Position numbers and translations under genes: made by a program. From CAZOLI01 sp964580675 (lineage in GTDB: Bacteria; Planctomycetota; MHYJ01; CAYXQY01): DNA of 16,681 nt. This document shows positions 1 through 8,100 of this stretch, one piece after another (the first letter of the stretch is position 1; every line of letters starts with the position of its first letter). A model generated the notes under the pieces. That model had not been told where the DNA came from. It did not search any database and saw nothing but the letters and a program-made list of their open reading frames with translations. The DNA is taken from contig CAZOLI010000047.1 of assembly GCA_964580675.1 (NCBI GenBank), positions 1 to 16,681 of the forward strand, read 5' to 3'.

Positions 1-47
1 TCTCGTCTTTACCCACAGGTTATAGAGTCGAGAGTTGGATCTATGTA

Positions 48-154
48 TTCGTTGTAGTGTACTCCGGGCGACAGCGTCGCCCGGAGTACACGTTGTCCTT
101 TAACTCAGGAGGAGCTCTTTCTATTAGAAATAACGTGCACTTCGCTGCCGCTAC
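48..154. repeat. Intergenic palindromic repeat, copy A
   Basis: The copy starts with TTCGTTGTA and is followed by a near-perfect hairpin: bases 57-72 pair with 76-91 (16 bp, three-base loop AGC). Then come CTCTTT (115-120), a TTAGAAA core, and TGCACTTCG. The same order of blocks recurs at 212-326 and, more diverged, at about 16495-16596. Orientation and exact ends are uncertain. It resembles a REP-like or miniature mobile intergenic element; no transposase is present. Confidence 0.65.
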
Positions 155-211
155 GTGCACGACAACAGAACCCATTTCCCAACGCAAAACTCTTGAACTT
201 AAATTGCTGTG

Positions 212-326
212 TTCGTTGTAGAGTACGGAGGGCGACAACCTCGCCCGGAGTACATGTTTATTGTGAGCCAAGGAGGGCCTCTTTATCTTAGAAAACGTCA
301 TCGCCTGCACTTCGTACGCCACTACG
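212..326. repeat. Intergenic palindromic repeat, copy B
   Basis: This is a diverged second copy of the element at 48-154, offset by 164 bases. It shares TTCGTTGTA, the right arm TCGCCCGGAGTACA, CTCTTT (279-284), the TTAGAAAACG core and TGCACTTCG. Its left hairpin arm reads GTACGGAGGGCGA where copy A has GTACTCCGGGCGA, so three central bases of the stem no longer pair. Confidence 0.6.
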
Positions 327-359
327 AACTTCCCTGCCAACCACGCTTCCAGGGAAGTT
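327..359. repeat. 9-bp perfect inverted repeat
   Basis: AACTTCCCT (327-335) pairs perfectly with AGGGAAGTT (351-359) around a 15-base loop. It directly abuts repeat copy B and may belong to the same element. There is no T-tract, so it is not an obvious terminator. Confidence 0.5.
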
Positions 360-531
360 TGTACTTGGGTACGTAACGAAGCGTTAGCGTAGTGGAGTAC
401 CCGTTTGGTGCCCATGACTGTTCTGACAGAACAGATCCCTTACACACGACTTAATACGAGTAAAATAACGGGGAAATTGATAGGATGTGTTACCAATGGC
501 GTCCTGATTTACCCCTGAATAACTTATGGGT

Positions 532-559
532 AAAGGTGAGAGTTGACGGTCTCGCCTTT
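532..559 (+). promoter_or_regulatory. Hairpin in the thiL leader
   Basis: AAAGGTGAGA (532-541) pairs with TCTCGCCTTT (550-559), ten pairs including one G-U, around an eight-base loop, about 110 bases before the thiL start. I see none of the conserved TPP-riboswitch blocks around it. It may be a leader structure or the terminator of something upstream; function unknown. Confidence 0.3.
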
Positions 560-668
560 GTCGATGAATCTTCTGTCCATTTCAAAAAAGATCAATGACA
601 CCGTCGTTCGGCGAAGCCCGAGATGATGAATTGAGGGATTTTCTGCTTTTTCTTACGGGGATATAAGC

Positions 669-1613
669 ATGACATCGTCCGGCATGCACGACGAACGTGA
701 CCTTGTCCGGTGGCTCAAATCCATGTTTTCGGAAACCGGTCCCGCTGTTCAGACGGGCATCGGCGACGACGCGGCCATTCTTGAAACCGGTGGTTCCGAA
801 CCACTGGCCGCAACGGTGGATACGCTGGTGGACGGAATACACTTCCTTTCCGAAGACACGGATCCGGTTCGAGTGGGGCGGAAGGCCGCCGCGGTCAGTT
901 TGAGTGACCTGGCGGCGGTCGGGGGCGATCCGGTTGCGATGCTTGTTAGTGCCGGGTTTTCCGCCGAAACCGAGGAGGCATGGATTCAGGAATTATTTAG
1001 GGGCATCCAGGAGCGTACCGAGATGTTTTCCTGTGACGTGATTGGTGGGGATCTGACCGAAACCGGAGATCAGCTTGTTGTGTCCACGGTGGCTCTGGGG
1101 GTCTGTGTCCACGGTCCCGTCCTGCGTTCCGGCGCGTCGCCCGGGGATCTTCTCTACGTAACGGGAACACTTGGCGGCTCCCTCGGCGGCCGTCATCTGG
1201 ATTTCACACCACGTGTGACGGCCGGCAAAACACTTGCCGAATGGGGAGGGGTTACGGCCATGATTGATCTGAGTGATGGTCTGGCCGTGGATCTGGATCG
1301 GTTGCTTGAGGAATCAGGGGTGGCCGGGGCTGTTTTGCGGAAAGAGCGCCTTCCGGTACATCCCGACGTCCGGGAGGAACAGGACGGTGAAGACCGCTCC
1401 CCGGTGGATCGGGCCCTCCACGACGGCGAGGATTTTGAGTTGTTGTTTGCGGTGTCTCCCCGGGATGAGGAAGCGGTGGAGCAACTGTCACTGGACGTTT
1501 CCGTTACCTGGATCGGTACGTTGCAGGCTGAGGAAGGACTTTTTCTGGAGGCGGAGGACGGAACGAGACAACCCATCGATCCCGAAGGATATCTGCATTT
1601 CTCGGGACAGTAA
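669..1613 (+). CDS. thiL: Thiamine-monophosphate kinase
   Basis: ThiL phosphorylates thiamine monophosphate with ATP to thiamine pyrophosphate, the last step of cofactor synthesis, in the cytoplasm. The 314-residue length is normal for the family. Visible signatures are GIGDDAA (30-36), the substrate and Mg site around TVDTLVDGIHF (49-59), the KAAAVSLSDLAAVGGDP stretch (72-88), GGDLT (126-130), the glycine turn VTGTLGGS (164-171), MIDLSDGLAVDL (198-209) and HDGEDFELLF (251-260), all in the expected order. ATG 669 follows a GGGG-type ribosome site eight bases upstream; an ATG at 684 (MHDERDL) is a possible alternative. The gene stands alone, convergent with the metalloprotease gene 21 bases away. 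I see no TPP riboswitch. Confidence 0.95.
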   Translation: MTSSGMHDERDLVRWLKSMFSETGPAVQTGIGDDAAILETGGSEPLAATVDTLVDGIHFLSEDTDPVRVGRKAAAVSLSDLAAVGGDPVAMLVSAGFSAETEEAWIQELFRGIQERTEMFSCDVIGGDLTETGDQLVVSTVALGVCVHGPVLRSGASPGDLLYVTGTLGGSLGGRHLDFTPRVTAGKTLAEWGGVTAMIDLSDGLAVDLDRLLEESGVAGAVLRKERLPVHPDVREEQDGEDRSPVDRALHDGEDFELLFAVSPRDEEAVEQLSLDVSVTWIGTLQAEEGLFLEAEDGTRQPIDPEGYLHFSGQ

Positions 1614-1634
1614 CGTGTGCGTCCCCCGGACCGG

Positions 1635-2030
1635 TTACTCCTCTTCCGGTGGGGTGTGGCGGTCCTCCTCGGCCCGGCGGACGCGGTCCTCGTCCATGCC
1701 GAAATGGTGGGCAATTTCGTGATAAACCGTGTCCCGAATATGTTCGCGAAGCTCGTTCATTGAACGGGATCGATTCTGTATGGGTTCCTGGAAAATCGTA
1801 ATTTGATCGGGGGTTACCATGCTGTAACGGTCCCGTTTGGTCTGGGGAACACCTTCGTAAAGGCCAAGCAAGGTTCCCCCCGGTGGAATGTTGTTTTCCC
1901 GGAGCTGTTCGGGGGTGGGACGTGGTTCCACAACGAATGCCACGTTGTCGAGGTTGTTTCGGAACTGCCGGGGGAGTTCCTCCACTGCGTTTCGAACCAT
2001 TTCCTCGAATTTTTCCCGTTCGACCTTCAT
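1635..2030 (-). CDS. Small zincin-like metallopeptidase family protein
   Basis: This 131-residue protein matches the small 'possible zinc metallopeptidase' family (PF06262 type). The key motif is VYHEIAHHFGMDE near the C terminus, a HExxH zinc site with a downstream Asp/Glu, preceded by the family pattern of TIFQEPI and a leader like LGLYEGVP. There is no signal peptide, so it should be cytoplasmic. Its substrates are unknown in the family. ATG 2030 is chosen because AGGA lies about seven bases upstream; longer versions would need a TTG at 2063. It follows the Sec-thioredoxin gene on the same strand after 59 bases and may be co-transcribed with it. The acidic, charged C-terminal tail after the active site is typical of the family. 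Confidence 0.8.
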   Translation of the reverse strand: MKVEREKFEEMVRNAVEELPRQFRNNLDNVAFVVEPRPTPEQLRENNIPPGGTLLGLYEGVPQTKRDRYSMVTPDQITIFQEPIQNRSRSMNELREHIRDTVYHEIAHHFGMDEDRVRRAEEDRHTPPEEE

Positions 2031-2089
2031 AAGAGTTCCTGGCCGTTCGTAACCTACGGACAAACGGTGATGCGTAATCTTTCAGGGCG

Positions 2090-2683
2090 TTAGTCGTTCT
2101 CGGGATGTTCGACGTTCTCGAAGTTATCGTACCGATCAGTGTATTCCAGTTTGGTCGCCATGACGTGGTCCGGCCAGCGATCAAGGATTTCCTTGCTTGC
2201 CTCGTAGATGTGTTCCACGTCCCCCGTTTGCCGCATGCCGCAGACCCCGCGGTAGTAGCAGGCTTCCGGTGCCGCGTGGGTCCCGGGATACGAACTGACG
2301 GCCCTGTCGAAACATTCATATGATTGATCGAGGTCCCGCATCTGCATGTACGAGATGCCCGCGCCAACCAGGAACCGGGCCAGGTATTCATCCGGAGGAA
2401 GGTATCCCTGCTGCCGGTCCAGTTCCGTGCCGCCGGGATCGATAAAGAGGAAGTTCGGGGTCCAGAGCGCGTTCATTTCCCGTGCGAATTCCCGGTCTCC
2501 CCACATGTCTTTTTTGACCGGGACCGAGAGGTCGGGCACCGTGTCCTGTGCGTCGTCCCCGGGATGCGTCACGGCATCCAGTTCCGCACAGGACGGTCAC
2601 TGGGGACTGTAAAAATAAAGATAAACCGGTTTGTTCTCCTGACCGGCCGTTTCCAGTGCTTCTTCGTAATCCGTTTGAAACAT
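2090..2683 (-). CDS. Selenocysteine-containing thioredoxin-fold protein with TPR-like C terminus
   Basis: Read through one in-frame UGA (2597-2599), this gene gives a 197-residue protein. Residues 1-105 have a thioredoxin fold: hydrophobic strand PVYLYFYSPQ, active site U29-P-S-C32, then WTPNFLFIDPGG with the cis-proline at P76, and a GY..P.EYL helix. Residues 103-172 resemble one or two TPR helix pairs (MQMRDLDQSYECFDRAV, then YYRGV). A UxxC motif replaces the usual CxxC, which is standard for selenoprotein thioredoxins. No signal peptide is seen, so it should act in the cytoplasm as a thiol/selenol reductase; its partner is unknown. The start at 2683 is the only ATG, because a TAA lies in frame ten codons upstream; no clear ribosome site is visible. 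A SECIS-like hairpin follows the UGA. Without recoding, only the piece from the GTG at 2572 would be called, lacking the active site. The alternative is a nonsense mutation or a sequencing error. Confidence 0.85.
2543..2594 (-). promoter_or_regulatory. Predicted bacterial SECIS element of the Sec-thioredoxin gene
   Basis: Directly after the UGA, on the minus strand, GTCCTGTGCG (2594-2585) pairs perfectly with CGCACAGGAC (2552-2543). Inside it, GGATGC (2579-2574) pairs with GCATCC (2567-2562) around the six-base loop CGTGAC. The apical loop begins 23 nt after the UGA and has G as its second base, both of which fit the known bacterial SECIS pattern recognised by SelB. Folding was done by eye; no energy was computed. 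Confidence 0.75.
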
Positions 2684-2892
2684 GGGATGAATGAAAAGGT
2701 GAAAACTGAGTTAATTTGTAAATGGACTCGCCCAAATCCGCTCCACGATGGTACGGAATTCCCATCGGCCTTATTGTAAGGAACCCGCGTGACATAGTAC
2801 ACCACGAAGACAGGTCCGAATTCATTTTCCGCCCTGTTTGCGTTACAGTACACACCGTGCACGAACGGCTTTTTCATTGATGTTTTCCGTCC

Positions 2893-3681
2893 ATGAACGT
2901 TGAGGAGAAACCGGGTCGGGACGCTCAATTTCTGGGAATAAACCTGTACTATAAGCTATCGTTTGACCATCAGGTGCGGACGAACGATCGTGTTCGGACG
3001 TTTGCACGCACTGTGGGGTTTGCTCCGGCACGGGCGGAAGAGATGTTTGAACGGTTTCGGGCGCTTGACCCGCGGGAAGCGGAGGTAAAGGACCAGGACG
3101 GACGTCTGGAAGCCCGGTCCTGGGAACAGTATCATCGGGCCCTCGAAGCTCATACCGTCCTAACCGAGCACGTTCTCCGTGGCGTTTTTTCCACAGAAGA
3201 AGGCCGATCACCGGCTCCGGCCCAGGTCCGTCACCTGTTCCGCCTCGGGCGCAGCCGGTTGCGGGGTGGGGGAGTTGCGGAGGGTCGAAAAGAACTCCGA
3301 CGGTACTTCCTTCGGAACGCCCTATTCGAACATTACCGAAAGAGTTGCGCGGCCTGTGGATTGAGTGGTTCTCCCTCACTTGCACCGGTACGGATTCTTC
3401 CGTCCGCCGGCGTTACCTCCATAGACCAGCTTGTGGATCCCGCGAACCACCTGTTACTCTGTCCTCATCACCGGGAAGCGTTCCTGGAGAATCGGATCCG
3501 AATTGATCCGGATTCCTACACCGTCATTGTGACGGAGGAGATGGACATGGAGGAAAAGATGACGCCGGAGGGACGGCGGATTATGTCCCTTCACGGAAAC
3601 AAACTGGTGATGCCGGACCGGTTCCCGCCGGAGAAGGAATATCTCCGGCGTCGCTATCAGGTTATGGAGAAGAAGGCGTAA
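2893..3681 (+). CDS. HNH-endonuclease-like protein with altered catalytic site
   Basis: A 262-residue protein whose middle resembles HNH nucleases of the restriction-enzyme or phage type. A helix leading into the domain (KELRRYFLRNALFEHY) is followed by a zinc-knuckle pair C152-A-A-C155 and NHLLLCPHHREAF, with N185, C190 and H192/H193. The first histidine of the His-Asn-His motif, normally in an AHI-like step, is replaced: the stretch reads LAPVRILPSAG (163-173). It may therefore be a non-nuclease zinc protein or an inactive relative. Residues 1-150 are mostly charged and helical and I do not recognise them. The gene is divergent from the Sec-thioredoxin gene over 209 bases and ends nine bases from the convergent zinc-ribbon gene. 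No methyltransferase lies nearby, so a restriction role is not supported by context. No clear ribosome site precedes ATG 2893. Confidence 0.6.
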   Translation: MNVEEKPGRDAQFLGINLYYKLSFDHQVRTNDRVRTFARTVGFAPARAEEMFERFRALDPREAEVKDQDGRLEARSWEQYHRALEAHTVLTEHVLRGVFSTEEGRSPAPAQVRHLFRLGRSRLRGGGVAEGRKELRRYFLRNALFEHYRKSCAACGLSGSPSLAPVRILPSAGVTSIDQLVDPANHLLLCPHHREAFLENRIRIDPDSYTVIVTEEMDMEEKMTPEGRRIMSLHGNKLVMPDRFPPEKEYLRRRYQVMEKKA

Positions 3682-3690
3682 TTGTGCTGA

Positions 3691-4140
3691 TTATGGTTCT
3701 CGCATGGTCATTCCGGCCACGAGCAGCACGACAAAGAGCATGGCCGTTGCTTCCAGAAGTAGAGGTGTGCCCCTGAAAAGATAAATTTTTCCACCGCGGA
3801 CCATGGTGGACAGAAAAACCAGGATCAGACCGGTCAGGGAAAGCACGAGACCAATGACACCGATTGTGCGAAGCCAGGCGGGCAGATTGATCCCCTCCTG
3901 GCTGGAGCCGTTTTCCTCGAGAAAGATTTTTGCGGCGGCCTGTTCATTTGGTCCCACCACGGCACGTCCCGAGCATTCGGGACAGCGGTTTACCAGCGAT
4001 TCGGGGTCATTGAGGTACTCCTCCCCCGCACCGTCTTCCAGCTTTTCCGCGATCGCTTTCGCACGGGTATGGCCGTAATCCCGCAACCGGAAATTTGCGT
4101 CACATTCCCGGCAGGTACGTTCCCTGTTCCATTCTGACAT
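3691..4140 (-). CDS. Zinc-ribbon membrane protein of unknown function
   Basis: I do not recognise a named family. The 149-residue protein has two CxxC pairs, C10/C13 and C53/C56, which together could bind one zinc ion in a cytoplasmic domain. Two hydrophobic segments follow, at about 91-114 and 125-145, so the ribbon would be anchored to the inner membrane by a helical hairpin with a short loop (RGGKIYLFRG). It lies 27 bases downstream of the SlyD-like isomerase gene on the same strand and is probably co-transcribed with it. The start at 4140 has no strong ribosome site, which agrees with translation coupled to the gene upstream. Redox or metal-responsive roles are possible, but nothing in the sequence decides. 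Confidence 0.65.
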   Translation of the reverse strand: MSEWNRERTCRECDANFRLRDYGHTRAKAIAEKLEDGAGEEYLNDPESLVNRCPECSGRAVVGPNEQAAAKIFLEENGSSQEGINLPAWLRTIGVIGLVLSLTGLILVFLSTMVRGGKIYLFRGTPLLLEATAMLFVVLLVAGMTMREP

Positions 4141-4167
4141 GCCGCCGCGATCGGAGGTACGCCCCGG

Positions 4168-4638
4168 TTACGGCGTGATGATGTCGCCGCCGTCCGCGTC
4201 GCCGTTCTCGTCCAGAATATCGAGAAGTTCAATCTCGAACGTCAGGTCTTTGCCGGCCAGCGGATGATTGGCGTCAATTGTGAGGCCTTCGTCCGTGGAT
4301 TCGACGACCCGGGCGGGAATCGGGGGGCCCTGTTCCTGCTGAATTTCGACGTGTTCGCCTTCGTCCGGATCAAAATCCTGCGGCACTTCCTCGTCCGGAA
4401 TGTCCTGTACAAGTTCCTCGCGCCGTTCGCCGTAGGCATCTTCCGTCTTGATGTCCACGGTTTTTTGGTCACCCGGTTCCATGCCAATGACCGCCTGTTC
4501 AAACCCGGGAATTAACTTGCCTTCACCGAGGGTGAATTCAAGAGGTTCACGTTCGGTGGAATCGTCAAATACGGTGCCGTCTTCAAGTGTTCCTTTGTAA
4601 TGAACTTTTACGGTGTCGCCTTTTTTCGCTTCTGTCAT
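4168..4638 (-). CDS. FKBP-type peptidyl-prolyl isomerase, SlyD-like
   Basis: A 156-residue cytoplasmic isomerase/chaperone of the SlyD class. The FKBP core is seen in VKVHYKGTLEDGTVFDDS (10-27) and LGEGKLIPGFEQAVIGMEPG (37-56). The inserted flap domain runs from about 70 to 120, and the family signature DANHPLAGKDLTFEIELLDI (122-141) follows. It ends in a short acidic tail and lacks the histidine- and cysteine-rich metal-binding tail of Escherichia coli SlyD, so nickel storage is unlikely. ATG 4638 is chosen because it begins the family's normal N terminus (MTEAKKGDTV); the frame is open 61 codons further upstream, but that part has no family resemblance. It is the first gene of a likely two-gene unit with the zinc-ribbon protein. 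Confidence 0.92.
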   Translation of the reverse strand: MTEAKKGDTVKVHYKGTLEDGTVFDDSTEREPLEFTLGEGKLIPGFEQAVIGMEPGDQKTVDIKTEDAYGERREELVQDIPDEEVPQDFDPDEGEHVEIQQEQGPPIPARVVESTDEGLTIDANHPLAGKDLTFEIELLDILDENGDADGGDIITP

Positions 4639-4873
4639 CAGGTTGTCCCAGAAAAAACAAAATGCAAGAACCTGGAGATTGAAAAATCGGGCCGGTAGTT
4701 GCTTGGAAATTCCCGAGCAACATCCGCGTTTCCACGGAGGGGAAGCCGGAAGAGGAAACGGCGGATGTGCATGAATACCTACCGCCGGAGGCCTTCTGGC
4801 CCAAGCACGCCCGTAGCTCAATTACCAATTGTAACGTGGAGGGACAGGGGAAACAAATGTATTCCCGTGAAAT

Positions 4874-4887
4874 CCCGGGGCCCCGGG
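4874..4887. repeat. 14-base GC-only palindrome
   Basis: CCCGGGGCCCCGGG is a perfect palindrome in an otherwise mixed intergenic sequence. It could be a protein-binding site or a chance GC-rich stretch; it has no loop and no T-tract, so it is not a terminator. Confidence 0.4.
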
Positions 4888-5010
4888 TGTTTAACAGCAG
4901 GACCTGTAGATCGATTTGTGTCTGGTTCGGCGCACGCCCCGGGGAGGGATAACAGAGTCCGGACTTCCCGATTTTTGCCCGTTTTATTATGCGAACGACC
5001 CTGTTTCAAT

Positions 5011-5038
5011 TTGAAAAGAACGGGGTTTGGGTTATGAT
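5011..5038 (+). promoter_or_regulatory. Predicted sigma70-type promoter
   Basis: TTGAAA (5011-5016) and TATGAT (5033-5038) are separated by 16 bases. Both hexamers match the consensus at four or five positions. Transcription would start near 5045, leaving a leader of about 130 bases before the ATG at 5178. Confidence 0.45.
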
Positions 5039-5177
5039 GTTTATCCAAATTATGCCTGATATTTTGCAAATGAACTCGAATTGAGGGGCAATCCATCGCC
5101 TGGAATGGCTATTGCTTATTCGTAGAAAGAAGCCCTGTACGTGTATATTCCGTATGACCATTTTTCTATCCAACACC

Positions 5178-8100
5178 ATGAGAAAATGCATCCTGATTGC
5201 CGTTGTGTTTGTTCTGGTTCCAGCACTTCCCTGTCCGGCGCAGGATTCGGAAAAGCAGCAGGAAGACGTACCGGACGTCGAAGAAATTGTGAACCGTATG
5301 CAGGAGAACATCGGGGACCTGGGCTCCTTTTCGGGAACCTGGAGACTCGAATACAAGTCCAGGTCGGGCGCGATGAACATGGGTCCGGCGCTTGGAGAGG
5401 TTCATTATGAAGGAACGTCGGGGGAATGGTTGCGGTTTGACCTCAGCAAGAATGCGGCCAACGAGGGAACGTTCTTCTCAACAACCGAAATCGGCCGGGA
5501 AAATTCCATTGAGCGGCTTCAGGTTTTTGCTTCTCAGGGGGGGCGATCCATCGGATTCCAGGCGGCGGCGCGAACCACCCATGAGTCCGGAAGTCGGGAC
5601 CGGCCGATGCTCGGGGGGATGTATTCACAATTCAGTAATTTTATTGGTTCTTCCGGAACGACCATTACCTCACTCATCGCATACCATGTTGTTCCGTCTC
5701 TTCTTCTTCAGGTGGAGCCCGAGGTCCGGAAGGAGGAAGGGGATGATCAAACCTGGCTTGTGATCAGTATTCCCTCATCGGGCCACTGGAAACAGGCGGT
5801 CGAGAAAATTTTCGTGGATCCGGACACGTACCGAATCGAGAAAGTAACGGGAAAGGTGAGTGGTTATAACAAAAGTGCAAAATCACGTGTCCAGTGCACG
5901 TCCTATCGGAAGGTGGGCGAGGATGTATTCCCCGAAAGGGTCAAATTCAGCGTTGCGAATGGGCGGATGTCCTACGTCGCCACAATCGAGGAAATTTTGA
6001 CCGGGAAAGACGCTGAACCGGTTCAGCGGACCGGACTGCGAACCGACCCGGCACTTCCGGAACTTGCCGGCGGCAATTTGGAGAAACTGAAACAAAAAAT
6101 CAAAAATGGGAATGCGGAGGCCCCGGATTATCAAATGTATATGAACGAGTACATGTCGAACATGATGATGTTCCAGAAGGTTATACAGGGAAACACCGGG
6201 AACATTGAGGATGTGCTCGGTCCCATGAAGGAGGCCGAAAAAAAACACAGGAATTCCCGGGTTCTTCCGGATCTTGTTTCAATCCTTCAACACATGGTGG
6301 GGAAAACGGACCAGGTGTCCCGGAGGGCGACGGAACTTCGCAAGAAAAAGCGGAATGCACCTCTTACCTTTTTCATGGCCTTTGATCAGCACCTCAAAAA
6401 CGATCGAACCAAAAAAGCCGAAACGGTTCGCAACGCCCTTCCCGAAGGTTCCCCTTATGGTCGTATAGCGAGGGCGATGTCCTTCCGCCACACCATAAAG
6501 AAAACCGAAAAACCCGAGTTGTTCGTGAAGAAACTCAATCAGAAACAGGCGGAGGTCTCCACTTCGCAGTTCCGCGTTTTCCTGGAATATATTGAACCGC
6601 GAATCGTCTCCTCGAGGTCGAGTCGCCGGCGGCAACGAATCGGCGTTTTGACCTCCCGGGATGGGTCGTTCATCAAGAAATTACTCGAGCACGGTGAAGG
6701 CTATGGCGTGCAGTTGATCGCGGCCCGCGGATGGTTTCGAAAACAGGAATACGATCGAGCTGCGGACCTGTTCGAAAAAATTCAGGAACAGCAGGACGCA
6801 TCGGATGAGATCGGTCATTTTGTCGCTGCCGTCCGCGAAAAGGACCGGGAAAAAGCGGTCCAGCTCGTCAAGCGGTTTTCCGACCACGTTCATCAGGTTC
6901 TGCCTCTATTCACAGCCGCGGTCGAAGCCTGGAAAAAGGAAGGCGAGGAACAAAAGAAGAAGGGGTTCAATTACCTTCACCGGGGCATTAAAGCCCTTGA
7001 GAAAAACGGGTTGCAGGACAATATTTATTCCCTGAAAAGAAATAAGGACGTCCTCAAAACGTTCCAGGCCATTGCGGAAAAATTGCAATCGTCGGAACAG
7101 ACGGAGTGGATTCGCCGCTATCTTTTTGCCCTTCGCGACGCGGGACCCCGTATATTTTCCACGGATGAATTCGAAAAAACAATCGAAATGGCGGGGGGGT
7201 TTTTGTCCGATGCCGACCCCGATACCCGCTATCAATTCGTGAAAGGATTTGAGGACGTAAGCGACGCCGAAAATTTTGCTGACCCGGACTTTCTTATCAA
7301 ACACATTAAGGCGAAAGGAGACGAAACAACGCTGAGCGATTATCATTTTCTCGCCCAAATGCTTCGTGAGGAACGATCGATATTCGGTAAAGAGAAACAG
7401 AGAAAGGCCTGTATTGATATTTTCACCCGCGGGCAAAAAGCCCATCCGGAGGATGTGTTGATGAACCTTCGCCTGGGTGATCTCCGGTTCAAGCAAGACG
7501 ACGTTGAGGGGGCCTTCACATGTTTCGAACGGAGTCTCAAGCAGGTTCAGAAAGGGGAAGACCTCCCGGGCTCTTCGAACATCCAACGGAGAATGCAAGT
7601 GGCACAGATGCACCGGCGCGGTGGCGATGCCAAGGAGAAAGGACTTCGATTTTTGGTGATTTTGCCGCTTCCGGTGAAGTATGCCATGGCGGCGAAACAG
7701 ATCGAAAAACAGGAGACGGCACGCGGGAATATTGATGCTCTTGTCTCCGCTCGACCCGAGGCCCAGATACTGAGTGGATCAGCAAAAGCAATGAAAATAC
7801 TCGGAGATGACGACAGAGCCCTTCAGTATTTGCTCCGGGCGTTTCAAAAGGAGAAGTCGTCGGGGAGTCCGTTCCAGACGTACCGTGGGGGGAGTGTGGC
7901 CAAACAACTGGTAGAGGCCTTTAAAAAACAGGATCAGTATTTTCGTGCAATCCTGATCCTGGAAGCCTGTATCGACCGGGGATATCGTAATGCCGATAAA
8001 CTGAAGAAGAAGATAAAGGAGCTTCGTCAGAAAGTGGACATGTCGAAGGTTCGGGAGGAGTACCTGAACGCCGATTTTCCGTCAATTTCGGACGAAAAAA

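Larger units (their letters stand above)
1..668. other. Non-coding, hairpin-rich region upstream of thiL
   Basis: No convincing gene lies here; the possible reading frames run through palindromic repeats and resemble no known protein. The stretch holds two diverged copies of a repeat of about 110 bases (48-154 and 212-326), a 9-bp hairpin at 327-359, a nested inverted repeat at 367-402 (GGGTAC with GTACCC around TAACG-AAG-CGTTA), a small 7-bp hairpin at 418-434 and a 10-bp hairpin at 532-559. It looks like intergenic repeat DNA followed by the thiL leader. Confidence 0.7.
4639..5177. other. Intergenic region between divergent genes
   Basis: These 539 bases separate the FKBP gene and the large exported protein gene. 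I see no convincing gene and no tRNA or known structured RNA. They contain a 14-base perfect palindrome (4874-4887), a short palindrome AGTCCGGACT (4956-4965) and a sigma70-like promoter (5011-5038). The length exceeds what two promoters need, so a small RNA or a leader cannot be excluded. Confidence 0.55.

Noticed and set aside
41..415. 124-codon frame on the minus strand in the left repeat region
   Set aside because: It runs through both palindromic repeat copies and has no protein-like features.
1..460. CRISPR array
   Set aside because: Only two long, diverged copies are present, with no short direct repeats or regular spacers and no cas genes.
430..668. TPP riboswitch upstream of thiL
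   Set aside because: The conserved CTGAGA and ACCTGA..GGAT blocks are not present in the expected arrangement; only a simple hairpin is seen.
2569..2928. 119-codon open frame on the minus strand upstream of the Sec-thioredoxin
   Set aside because: Its translation is low-complexity and unlike any protein; the true gene lies in another frame with a stop ten codons before its ATG.
4639..4821. 61-residue N-terminal extension of the FKBP protein
   Set aside because: The extension has no signal peptide and no family resemblance; MTEAKK at 4638 starts the normal SlyD-like domain.
4800..4990. tRNA, tRNA-Sec, SRP RNA or tmRNA in the long intergenic region
   Set aside because: No cloverleaf, T-loop GGTTCRA or other conserved RNA core could be found by eye.
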